A stretch of 64,000 nt of DNA, taken from NCBI GenBank assembly GCA_025093555.1, contig JAIWNF010000061.1:1-64000 (forward strand), read 5' to 3'. The position numbers and the translations under genes are program-made. Below are positions 1-10,225 of this stretch, one piece after another. The notes under the pieces are model-generated. The model was not told the origin of the DNA. It was given only the letters and a program-made list of their open reading frames with translations, and ran no database searches. The stretch comes from Circinella umbellata. Taxonomy: Eukaryota; Mucoromycota; Mucoromycetes; Mucorales; Lichtheimiaceae. How positions within the stretch are numbered: the stretch's first letter is position 1; every line of letters starts with the position of its first letter.

Positions 1-144
1 TAACATTTTGTTAAATTTTGTGTTGTTTGCTTACAATCTTCTAACTGATCTCGCGTCCTATTCAATAAAGTACGATTTAACATTTCTACTGACGACGTTA
101 TTTTGATACAATATTATTTCTGAGCTCGTATAAACGAATTTCTT

Positions 145-628
145 TAATTTTTTTTATTGCGTATCACCTTCATTAACAGATCTAACAGGCTGTCTTGAAC
201 AAGAGGTACTAACATGATGGAGCAGAATATCGTGGACTCAATTACAAAGAAAAATATGTTTACGTACGAACATAGTATATGATTAGTATAAAAGTCAGGA
301 CAGGTACACAATAATGCAAAGCGTCTTCTCGAACAACGACAAATTCATAATAAATATTTTTTGCTTGAACGATCCTACACACAATAGATTACTCGATAAT
401 TATTAGAACACAAAACAATCAGCATAACGCATTTTTACTTACATTGTGAGCATCTACAAATAAGATATTTTGAGTGGCAACATTGTCACCAAGTCCATAA
501 GCTGTTTTACGCCGTTTTTTTCTTCGTTTGTCAAACTGACACCTTTGAATCCATGGAACACTTGCAATATAGACTGTTGGAAAGCATAATCAACAACTTC
601 AGACAGTGTAATCAATTCTACGTTTTCT
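145..628 (-). pseudogene. Possible decayed multi-exon gene (unrecognised)
   Basis: Read on the minus strand, three stretches look like coding sequence. About 628 to 454 is open for some 57 codons and ends in TAG; it contains LSEVVDYAFQQSILQVFHGF. About 373 to 260 contains YYEFVVVREDALHYCVPVL. About 240 to 145 contains VPLVQDSLLDLLMKVIRNKK and ends in TAA. GTAAGT and TAG-type splice signals lie between them, but the first stretch has a stop just before its donor, so the pieces do not join cleanly. I do not recognise the family. A degraded gene or a chance run of open frames are both possible. Confidence 0.25.
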
Positions 629-2004
629 TGTTTTTTTTTTAAAAAAAAAATTAATGAGTTTTAAATTGATTGTGTCAAAAAGATTCAGTACAATGCTACA
701 TATCCACAACAATATCATTGATACTTATAGTTACGTATTTACATAGTCGACCATATTTAAACATAAAAGGTATTACTGTCACAAAAATTATCATTGTCAT
801 TCAATTTATCTCATTGTATGTTACTGGTTATTATTTTTTCCATGTATGATCCAAAAAAAAAAAAAAAAAAAAAAAAAACTACAAGGTTACATATGATACG
901 GGCGCATGTCTATTACTTTTTTATAAAAACTATTACATCAGCAAAAGGAAAAATTGCACGTAGGCATATATAGTTTTCGCGTACCTGTTACAGATATTAG
1001 TGGCTAAAATGGCAGAAATAGGCAATATAGAGTGATATACAAACTATTTGTTCCTATAGTTACCTATAGTACAGGGCAGCAATCTATATATAGCTAAATA
1101 GGCATATACTATCAGTTATATAAACTATATTAAATAATATAGTTGGAACCGAAATATATATTACTTTATAGCCAAAAGATATTATGATATAGCGCTGTGT
1201 AAGCACATGTAATATATATATCAGTTTGAATATAACGAACAATGATCAAACACATAACTTTTGAGTGAGATACTTTTTACTATAACAAAATACGTCAAAT
1301 TTTGGACTATTTTTCAAAAATCCAGCGCCCCTTATTATCATTCTCTCCCTCTTCCAAGTTATTACTGTTTTGCTTATCAATGTATTACTGTCTCCCACGC
1401 AAAGAGTACTTGCAGTAAAATAGTGTCGTGAACGGAAAGGTGCATTGGCTACAGCGATTGGACGGCGCGATTACTAAAATGGTATATGCTGCGTAATGAA
1501 CGCGTTCTTTCTTTTTTTATTTTCATATTTTAAGAAAAGTGGAAAACATACAACCAAACTGATTCAATAAACGATCACTTAATACTAGAATTAATTGATT
1601 TTTTAAAGCTCATGAAAAGAATACTTTTTTAACTATGAAAATCTACAGCTGTGGATGCCCTGATTAGTGGCCGATCTCAGAAAGGTAATGGCGGTCAATC
1701 CGTTTATCTCTTAAAATTAAATGTAGCAGCTGCTTTTTACTTGACGTCTTTTTGTTTAAAAATATTCAAATATTAAACAGCCGATGTATTTCATAAAATT
1801 AATAGTACCTCGCCGATCAGGACGTTTGAATTTTAGAAATGTTCAAACAAGTTAACAAATTCTAACGTTAGTGATGGTGCAGTACTTTCTAATATCCGGT
1901 GTCAAAATATTGTTACTGATGTACTACAAATCATCAGCACCTTTTCAGTGTCAAGAATCTTCAAGTAGATGAAGAGACAAAACAATAAGAAATATAGCAT
2001 CTAG
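629..2004. other. AT-rich intergenic DNA
   Basis: No convincing coding region is seen. There is a long poly-A run near 856-878 and a TATA-rich stretch around 1040-1220 with short TATAG/CTATA inverted motifs, possibly an old MITE. Confidence 0.4.
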
Positions 2005-2205
2005 CTCTACATACAGCACTATTACAATACTCATACTAATGACTATAATACTTATGAATCTTCTTTGTCTTCTTCTCAACATGACGCGCAAATGAGCGAT
2101 AACGGATCGCCAGCACAGCAAAATTCTGATCAAGTTTACCGTCAACAACAAATACAACAACAAACTAAACTGTTACAGCATCAGGGAAAATATTCTTTTA
2201 AATAA
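2005..2205 (+). CDS. Gln/Ser-rich C-terminal exon fragment (unrecognised)
   Basis: A 66-codon open stretch follows an in-frame TAG at 2002-2004, which could itself be a splice acceptor, and ends at TAA 2203-2205. The translation is rich in Asn, Ser and Gln (for example SDNGSPAQQNSDQVYRQQQ), a composition typical of fungal transcription-factor or RNA-binding tails rather than of random AT-rich DNA. No upstream exon with a start codon could be joined to it. It may be the last exon of a gene whose front has decayed. Confidence 0.3.
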   Translation, partial: LYIQHYYNTHTNDYNTYESSLSSSQHDAQMSDNGSPAQQNSDQVYRQQQIQQQTKLLQHQGKYSFK

Positions 2206-2429
2206 ACACGGTAGAATGTGTGGTATACTTTCGTCAAATGAAGTAGATGATGACTATGGGAGAGAAGTAGATTTATTATATAGTCCTTGTAATATCCATC
2301 TTATTACATTCATCTTGAGCTAATATCTTTTTTCTTGATACTCACTACCACAGATTCGGTCGGGTTGAATATGAAATAGATGGGGGCCTGCTCTAGCATA
2401 GTTACATTGCCCACTGTATCGCATATGTT

Positions 2430-2968
2430 ATGACATCCCAATATTCACAACCAAGAGCAAGAATGGAACGTATTCCTTACGCAGTATCCAAATCACTTGT
2501 TGCACATATCTACTCTTTGGTAATGTATTCAGGATTATTCACTCAATACTGATGTTAGCAATTTTTTTTAGCTTGTTACGGTTCATTTCATTGATGGAGG
2601 TGTTTTTTTTGTCAACAAGGCCAAAAAATGAAAAAAAAATTACTTCCACATGGAAATAAATGGTAAAAATTGCCAAGCAGCAATTTTACGCAGGATCCTG
2701 TAGTTTATTTCTTTATCACTATTATTAGATCTCTTTTTATTGCCAGCTATATTATCGTTTGTGGAAAGCTCGTGAACACGAAAAAGTTAAATCAGACAAA
2801 GGAAAAACATATCGAGTTGGGTCGGTATGGGGTAGGAATATCATCACATTCTCGATGCCGAAAGCTATTATGGAAAAGATGCTGTACATACGATTTATGT
2901 TTGACAAAGAATTACCTGATGATAACCAAAGCGGGCCTCATGGATTTAATCCTCATGAGTTCTTTTAG
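2430..2968 (+). CDS. Hypothetical two-exon protein, 103 aa
   Basis: Exon 1 is 2430-2519, beginning ATG ACA TCC and ending before GTAATG. Exon 2 is 2747-2968, beginning after TTGCCAG and ending in TAG. The splice is in phase 0 and the frame runs through. The protein contains RIPYAVSKSLVAHIYSLLYY and later a basic to mixed domain with YRVGSVWGRNIITFSMPKAI and a C-terminal GPHGFNPHEFF. No signal peptide, clear transmembrane segment or known motif is visible and I do not recognise the family. The codon mix and charged pattern are better than expected by chance. It could be a small gene or the surviving 3' part of a larger one. Confidence 0.4.
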
Positions 2969-3521
2969 TTTAGTATATTAAAGCATATTATACAAAACCA
3001 TTTCACTTGACAAGTTATAATAATTATGAAAAAAGTAATAAAATATTATTATTAGCAGTTTTATTATGAATAAATGCTATTTACTATTAAGAATAAGAAT
3101 GCAAATCACCTCTGTAGTAGTAAAATCGCAAATACCACTAATAGATTCTGTTATTCATATATAGTCTATAAATTCATATATAGGCTATATAGGCTATATT
3201 GACTTCACGATCTAAAAAGGCTATAAAGCTAGCCTTACAACTAAATAACACCTATGTGTAGATATATAGAGAAGCTCTATGCAATATACTAGGGGGTTCG
3301 CCTATATGCCTATATTGTCCTATAAAGACCTAATTTTCTCTTTATATGAACAAAATAACTATTTTACTTTTGCCGATGTAGTTATAAATCATTTGTTGGT
3401 AATAAAAATTTAAAATGTTTATAAAATTGAATTTTATTTTTTAAGAAAAATAAAATCATCAAAAGATTTAATCAATTTTATAAGCAAATGTATATTAAGA
3501 ATATATTAAAATAAAAAAAAT
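2969..3521. other. AT-rich spacer with TATAGGC repeats
   Basis: No gene is seen. Between about 3158 and 3330 there are repeated TATATAGGC/GCCTATAT motifs in both orientations, which look like the remains of a foldback element. From about 3380 the base composition shifts to even higher AT, leading into the giant-virus-like ORF. Confidence 0.35.
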
Positions 3522-4017
3522 ATGGTCATCTTAAATAAAGAAATACTTGTATGCAAAAAAACTATGATTCAGTCAATAAAAAGTATTATGTCACAAGTTA
3601 TGAAAATATATTTTGATGATGAAATACTTTGTAGTAATATCAAAAATAAAAAAAAATTAATGGAAAAAATTATTAAGGAAAAATTAGAAGAAACAAAAAC
3701 AAATCATTTCTGGTATATTAATAGTAGTTCTAATGTATGTACATTTATTCATAAGAGAGGTAAAAAAGAAGGATACATGTGTCATAAGAGAATATGTACA
3801 AATATTGGGGATAATAAACCAGATTATTTATGCTCAACACATAGTAAATTACATATTCCAAAAAATAAAATAAAAAAAGAAATAGTGAAAGTGTGATAAT
3901 ATCAGATTGTGATACTAAAAAAAGAAAAGATATTAAAAAAATCATAAAAAGAAAGATAAAACCAAAAAAAATATATGTTTGTAATGGTGGCTTATTAGAT
4001 TTAGGTAACATAATAGG
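3522..4017 (+). pseudogene. Giant-virus-like zinc-cluster ORF, frameshifted and split by a transposon
   Basis: The first frame (3522-3896, 124 codons) is Lys/Ile/Asn-rich and carries a Cys/His cluster: CTFIHKRGKKEGYMCHKR followed by YLCSTHSK. A C...KRGK..G..C..K....YC..H pattern is one I associate with proteins of nucleocytoplasmic large DNA viruses (Mimiviridae and asfar-like groups); this is from memory and not searched. The frame ends at TGA 3894. A second frame, open from 3869, continues to the transposon edge at 4017. The likely break is a poly-A slip near 3872-3878. Across the 10 bp target duplication the second frame would resume at 8784 and end within about 25 bases. AAA/ATA-heavy codon use differs from the fungal genes here. 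An ordinary fungal zinc protein is the alternative. Confidence 0.5.
4008..4017. repeat. Left target-site duplication of the 4.76 kb element
   Basis: ACATAATAGG is repeated exactly at 8774-8783, directly outside both terminal inverted repeats. Ten bases falls in the 8-11 bp range known for Mutator-like elements. Confidence 0.85.
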
Positions 4018-4196
4018 GGTACCTTTAAATTTGCAGTACTGCAAATGCAGTACTTTTTTGCAGTAGTAGTCGGACATGACCGGAGATTTTCCGCACAACT
4101 GACCGGATTTTCTCGAGTATTACTAACTATAAAAGGTGCTTTGCGGTACTCCTTGCGGTAGTTTGCAGTAGTTTGCAGTAGTTCTTTGCAGTAATG
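4018..4196 (+). repeat. Left terminal inverted repeat
   Basis: It pairs with 8547-8773 in inverse orientation. The conserved core includes GATTTTCCGCACAA, GACCGGATTTT, CGAGTATTACTAACTATAAA and then tandem GTAGTTTGCA units. The right arm carries more copies of the inner unit than the left. Confidence 0.85.
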
Positions 4197-4533
4197 ATTT
4201 TTATAAAATTATATATTACACTTGTTTTTGTATAGTATTTCTTTAGAATTTATGGAATCATAAATTTATGAATAATATACATTTAATAAATCAAAAGTTT
4301 AATATTTAATAATAATCTCTTAAATTTTGATCTTTATCAGTTCAGCAAATACATTATATTACATATAAGTTACTTTTTTCTTTAAAAAAATATTATCCCC
4401 TGTATACTAAAAAAGAAAGCTACACATAACCACTGAAATCTTTAGAAGTAACCCTTCCTTTTTTTATATTATTGTGATATGCTCATCAGCTTTAAGGCTC
4501 TTATTATTATCAAATTAATTAGCTTCTGGAAAC

Positions 4534-4535
<2 letters not shown>

Positions 4536-4605
<70 letters not shown>
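4536..4605. repeat. (CA)n microsatellite, about 35 units
   Basis: An uninterrupted CA dinucleotide run lies inside the Mutator-like element. The open frame across it is an artefact of the repeat. Confidence 0.95.
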
Positions 4606-4607
<2 letters not shown>

Positions 4608-4787
4608 TATAGATATAATTGAATACATCTACTATGAACTTTTCTATTATATGTAGACAAAGTATTCTATTAGGCAAATAGTTTTTGACTTTCCTTATTT
4701 TTTAGATTACATTTAAAGAGGAGATATTATTATACAGCAGGAGAAACAGAGAACAAAAGTCCGGTATCAATGATCCGATATAATTAA

Positions 4788-5042
4788 TTAAAACCAAACG
4801 TTCAAATGGTTTAATGGGTAAAGCGTTTCCCTAATTTCATTGCCTTGTTGAGTGGTTAAACGATCGAATCCGATAGAGAGAAAGGTTTTGCCTAAAACCT
4901 TTAATTTTTTTTTTACTGGCGCTACTTTTGTTTTATGCAACTTTATATATTGAGATTCTTTTTCATCATATAGCAACATAATAACTCGATCATTATTCAA
5001 TTTAGTAATAATGTCAGTATTTATTGTGTTGTATACTGCTCA
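4788..5042 (-). CDS. Coding-like fragment downstream of the transposase (unrecognised)
   Basis: On the minus strand a frame is open from 5042, after a TGA, to a stop at 4788, about 84 codons. It contains NNDRVIMLLYDEKESQYIKL and LKVLGKTFLSIGFDRLTTQQ, which look like real protein rather than AT-rich noise. It sits inside the transposon between the transposase 3' end and the left TIR. It could be a second element-encoded protein, a remnant of an extra 3' exon, or captured host sequence. No start codon or splice partner is evident. Function unknown. Confidence 0.35.
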
Positions 5043-5201
5043 ATATATGTATTTGAGGTAATAAAAAAATGACTTTGGTTCTAATTACTTATGAATTATG
5101 ATGTATCAAAAAAAGATTAATTTATTTATGTTTTATGTATAAAAAAAGGACAAATTGGGAACAACAATGTAAGATATATAATTATGTACTATTTAAAAAG
5201 A

Positions 5202-8155
5202 CTATTTTAAACCGAGACGATAACAAAGAAACACTGGATATAGATTGTTTTGTACTAACATCATCTCAGCTTGTAACCTATCTTCGCTTTTGATAATGTT
5301 CATTGCACCAGATAAATTATCAATTTCAGCAAGGAATAGACTTCCGTTATTTGGAATTATTCCTACCGAAGTAAAATGATGGCCAGTGTGCGCGAGTGAA
5401 TTTACTCTTCCTTGAATATAATAAGTTTTATCATCAGATAATTCAAGTGATGTTGGGAATGTCAACATTTCTTTTGCTCCTGTTGGTGCAGATTCATCCC
5501 GAATAAACATATACTCTGGCCAAGATATTATTTCATTTTCTCTTGTAGCAAGCGAGTTACATGCTGAACATTTTTTAAACTTTGTCGATTTCAGTTTATC
5601 AAGAATACACTTGGATAGTTCTTTTGTTTTTTCTTGTTCATCATAACCTTGAAAGCGTCGGTTAAGATCTGAAGGTTTCACATGAATCATAATTTGAATG
5701 TTATTTCTTTCATGGTGTTCCTGAATATGAAATGCATTACTTGTACAAGTGGTTCTGCATCTAACTCTTGCGCCAAAAGCTGCCTGTAACCTATCGGACA
5801 TGTTTTCAACATAAAACTGGAAAAATTCAGCCGCGTCATGAAATGATGGATCGAATCTGGTTGAGCTCCATACAAATTCTCGTAGTAGCCTGAGACCACG
5901 TACACGATCATCATAGTTATTATTTTTATATGCTAAATATGCTTGTAATAATTCTTCGTCAAATCTATTAGTACTTTCGAACGTAATATTGTCATTATCT
6001 GGTAGCATCTCAGGCAAAATCGATTGTAATAACAGCTCCATTAGTGCATCGATGTAACATGAGTTACTATCCCAAGGACATAGTCTTAGCAAATAGTGGT
6101 CATAGTTTTTACTTCGAGCCTCTTCTTTTTTATTTTCTTTTTCTTCTTCTTCTTCTTCTTCACTGCTCACGTTATTTTCGTCCTCATTCTCATTTTCACT
6201 ATTACTACTATCTTCAGAACTAATAGATGATCTACTGGTATTCTCTTTATCTGACATTTTTTGTTCATGATCATCGTCATCACTGCTCGTCGAGTCAAAA
6301 CCGTCAGGATAATCATCAGGACTCCATACTTCATTCGTACTGACATGTATATCATGTAATTCAAGTTCGTTATCAGTTATTTCGTCACTAATATTACCTT
6401 GGACATTATTGACATCATCCTCACTGCTGTTATCACTACTAGATTCTAGTGGGTCCCATTCGTGATTTTTAAATACTTTTACTAGAGCTTGGATATAATC
6501 GGGAGCGCGACCATCGTTAACATACTTTGCAGATTTGCGCCGATTTCTTCTAGTTCTAGCATTACTAGCCTTCCGTTTTCTGGATTCCTCATTGTTATTA
6601 CCATAATATAAACGGGCCCCTTTGATAAAGTGGCTCAAAGCCTTTTCCCCATGTTCTGTATATTGGAGTACAGATCGTAAGTTGTTCTTTAGCAGTTGGT
6701 TTTTCTTTATAAGATGATATAACTTATTATGAAAACTCTCGATGGCATTTGTAGTAAAACAATAGTGACGAAGGAGTCGACTATTCATAGTTGAAACAGC
6801 AGGAAATATAGAACCGCGCACTGATTCACTGTTCCACCACCTAACAAAGCGCTTAGATTTTGGGTACATTTCAAGAACTTTTTCCCATATTTTGTTATAC
6901 TGAGCTTCAGTCTCAACCATACGTAATCCAAACAGCAGTTTGCGCATTTTCTTCATTTGTTTCCTACTTCCATCATGCATATCATTCGCATATGTCTCGG
7001 CCAGTTTTCGTGCATTCCGCTCATAGTGAACAGTACATCCTTTCAAATATTTGAGCCCTTCTTTTTTGCTATTTTTTGTCTGCCATTTATAAGCACTGAT
7101 AAACCCTTTGTGTTGTGCCTGTGAAAAGTCTTGAATAAACCCAAGGATATTCTTACCATTTTCTTCATCAGGTCTTGCGGAAATACTATTTCATATGCAT
7201 TGAACAAAGCTTGATAGTAAAAGTCAAAATGCTTTGCTGTGATACCATCTAATACTGCTCCAAAGGCAATTGGATGGGACTGTAAAACTTCACAATACAT
7301 CACTGATGTACATAGGTAATATCCACTTTCAAAAACAGAAAAAGTAACATCCGTTATAAATGGATATTTGTGGATTTCAAAAACTTTCTTGAGTTTTGGA
7401 GGGCAGAATGTAATAACCATTTCACCTTTTGCTAACCATGGTACAGTAATATAACCTGGAAATTCTTCTTGAATTTTAAAAAAATCTTCAATTGGCAAAT
7501 TCATTTTTGGTTGTTCAATGGGGCTAGCTTTCAATATCTTTCTTCGCTCATACCGTAATTTCTCAATATTCTCGAAATCAGGATGGATCTCAGAGGCATT
7601 ACCTAGGTTATTTGTCCTTTTACTCATTCCCATTTGCAGCTCACTAGGAGTGGCGCCATTTTTAACCATGCCATGGAGTTTATCAGCCTGTTGAGGCGAA
7701 ATCTTTTTAGGCACGAACGAATCATGTGTATGCACATTTTGTCCTTCTTTATGACCAGGTGTGAGTCTACATGTATCCCTGGAAAATGTAAATATAGCTA
7801 CATAAGAGCATTAGATATGTGTTAGTGGTGCATGGCATGCTTGACACAATGATTTTTCACACCACTCATCTGTCTTCAATTTGGTGCTCATTGGTACTAA
7901 GTGTACATTTTTTCGCAAAGTACATTCTTCATTTGTGCAAGATATAGCACCATTGCATGACTTTGCTACTTTGACATTGTCACCATCATTCCAACGATTA
8001 ACATAACGAAGACTCCAACCCATTTGAGTAGTTGTTTTCACATTGTATCTTCCAATTGATGAATAGTGTGCTCGAATGGTAATTTCAGCATCTCCAGATG
8101 GGGATTGTGGAAAATGATCAGCGAGATTATTATTTGTTTGTTTAATGCTTGACAT
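5202..8155 (-). pseudogene. MULE transposase fused to a ubiquitin-specific-protease-like domain (one stop, one frameshift)
   Basis: Read from 8155 downward. An N-terminal Cys-rich, zinc-finger-like part includes CNGAISCTNEEC, CQACH and CRLTPGHKEGQNVHTH. A MULE/DDE-type core follows: ITDVTFSVFESGYY (first Asp), GFIQDFSQAQHKGF (second Asp) and TTNAIESFHNKLYH (the usual Glu region). After an acidic Ser/Glu-rich linker, the C-terminal part shows a USP-like triad: PWDSNSCYIDALMELLL (Cys, about 6058), TGHHFTSV (His, about 5375) and AEIDNLSGA (Asp), with a CSAC zinc pair between. The frame is broken by TAA at 7811-7813, after which the same frame continues, and by a one-base shift near 7175-7185. 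About 980 codons in total. Transposase function is expected for the first half; the protease role, perhaps protecting the transposase from ubiquitin-dependent turnover, is inference. Confidence 0.75.
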
Positions 8156-8546
8156 GTTAAAAAATGATAAAAAAATTAATTATCGTGTTTAAACCTCAGG
8201 GGTATGAAGTATTTATACTTTTTCATGCGAAACTTATAGAAAAATAGAAACAACTAGAAAGTTCCAACAAGTCTATTCTTGTAACTTGATTTTTCCATTT
8301 AAATCGGAGTGAGATTAATAAATGGAAAACTTCTAATTCCGAATCCGACGTCAACCTTTTACGTGATACGGATAAAACAAATTCCTCTCGAAATACTTAC
8401 AGTTATATTTATTAAATGAACATATATCTGTTGGAAAAAAAAGTTTATTACTGGCCAAAAAAAGAATCTGAATAGAATGATCGAAAATGAAGAGAAACAG
8501 TTTATAAAAGTTGGTTTTTCTTTTCTTCTTTAGCATATGTGTAAAC

Positions 8547-8773
8547 TACCGCAAGAATAGACTGCAAAAATTATGTAGTACTGCAAACTACCGCAAACTA
8601 CTGCAAGGAGTACCGCAAACTACTGCAAACTACTGCAAGGAGTACTGCAAAACACCTTTTATAGTTAGTAATACTCGATAAAATCCGGTCAATTGTGCGG
8701 AAAATCTCCGGTCTTGTCCGACTACTACTGCAAAAAAGTACTGCAAGAAAGTACTGCAAAATTACCCAAGTCC
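8547..8773 (-). repeat. Right terminal inverted repeat
   Basis: It is the inverse partner of 4018-4196, with expanded CTGCAAACTAC-type tandem units at its inner end (about 8547-8660). Confidence 0.85.
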
Positions 8774-8783
8774 ACATAATAGG
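8774..8783. repeat. Right target-site duplication
   Basis: ACATAATAGG is identical to 4008-4017. Flanking DNA immediately resumes the Lys/Ile/Asn-rich frame seen before the element. Confidence 0.85.
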
Positions 8784-10225
8784 TAAAATATTAAATTAAA
8801 TTGATTATTTATAAAATGATAATAAAAAATATATTTTGAGGGGCCGTTAACCTGTTATTATTATTACAGATGCCCCAATTATGCTATTTTTTTAACTAAA
8901 ATTATATTCTTATAAAAATTGAATTAGAACTTATTTATGTAAATCAGATATAAAAACAAGCTGTCGAGAATCTATAATTAAATAAAAAAGTATTGAAATT
9001 GCATCTTTAACTTTCATTTTGTCCTATATTAGATAACAATTTAAATTAATTTTTTTATTATTATTCTTTATAATGATATGTATTTTTGAATAAATAAAAT
9101 GTGGTAGATAAAAATTTTAAAAAATCAATTCTTAAAATATAATTAATGAAATAGAATATAAATATTTAAAATTGATAATATTTAGACTTTTGATATAATA
9201 GTTTATTTACTAAAATAAAAATTAATCTAAGAATCTTTTTTTGTGATTACAAATTAGAAATAGTTATTTATATTTAATTTATTTCTAAGTATATAGTTGA
9301 TTTTATTGAAAATTATTATATTTTTGTAAATAATATAAAATTCGTTTTTATAGTTTTTTATTTTCTAATGTTATTTTTTAGAAAATTTTGTAATATTAAA
9401 TTTTATCAATAATTATTAAACCCAATCCAAAAAAATAATGATAGATATATTATTATAATTTTAAAATTCAATATGACACCCTTAGATTTTTCCACCTCTA
9501 GAAAAATAAAATAGGAAGGTCATTATGTTTATTACTTTTATAATTATCCATAAATATTATATAATGTATAAATCTTCATTTATTTTTGAAAATAAGATTT
9601 TTATAATAAAAGATAATATTTAACAACAAGGACCCTTCTTATATTGTGAACTTGTTCACTAGTAGTAATATTATATCTGCTAGAAACATACAAGATTTCA
9701 GATTCAATAATCATGTGATAATTCTATATAATAATAGAAAACGTTATATATTATCTCTTATTATTTAATATATATTATAATATATAAAAATTTAAAAAAT
9801 ATTAGTAAACAATTAATTCAGATATAAAAAAACAATTATTTTTATTAAAAATAATTATGTTTTTGTAAACATTAAGGTATTGCACATCCCACACGGTAGA
9901 CTTATGTAACTATCGTTGAGCCAGGTAAGTTCTTGTTCATCATGAATGTTGTCATACCAACATCATTGTCTATCACAATTTCTTCCTATAAATAAGAGTA
10001 ATGACGAAGTCATCCATTGTAAATAAAACAATTTATAGGAGAACCATATTATATTAGAGTATTTAATGCATGTGGGGGATGTGTATATAAATTTTAATGC
10101 ATTAGCACTTTTGGGTAAAATAAAATGATATAAAAGAAATGAAATTTATGATACAATAATAAGTTTTAACAGTTAAAAGAAGAGTTAGAATGTATAAAAT
10201 ATGATCTTGAAAGTATATAGCTTTG
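8784..10225. other. Very AT-rich island without recognisable genes
   Basis: This continues the sequence interrupted by the transposon. It is mostly A/T runs with stops in all frames and no ORF of note. Composition is more extreme than in the fungal intergenic regions further right, so it may be decayed foreign (viral-like) DNA. Nothing else is seen. Confidence 0.4.

Larger units (their letters stand above)
4018..8773 (-). mobile_element. Mutator-like DNA transposon carrying a transposase-USP fusion
   Basis: The 4756 bp element is bounded by long terminal inverted repeats (left about 4018-4196, right about 8547-8773). Both begin GG and contain reiterated GCAGTA/GCAGTAGTTT units and a shared core, CGGACAxGACCGGAGATTTT. 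An exact 10 bp duplication flanks it. Inside, on the minus strand, are a MULE-type transposase joined to a ubiquitin-protease-like domain (5202-8155), a smaller coding fragment (4788-5042) and a CA microsatellite. The transposase has a stop and a frameshift, so this copy is probably not autonomous. TIR similarity is high (roughly nine bases in ten by eye), so the insertion is not very old. Confidence 0.85.

Noticed and set aside
4469..4660. Small ORF with a Val-Cys repeat on the minus strand
   Set aside because: It is only the translation of the CA microsatellite.
8351..8536. Lys/Phe-rich ORF on the minus strand inside the transposon
   Set aside because: Composition matches AT-rich noise next to the TIR, with no conserved neighbour or motif.
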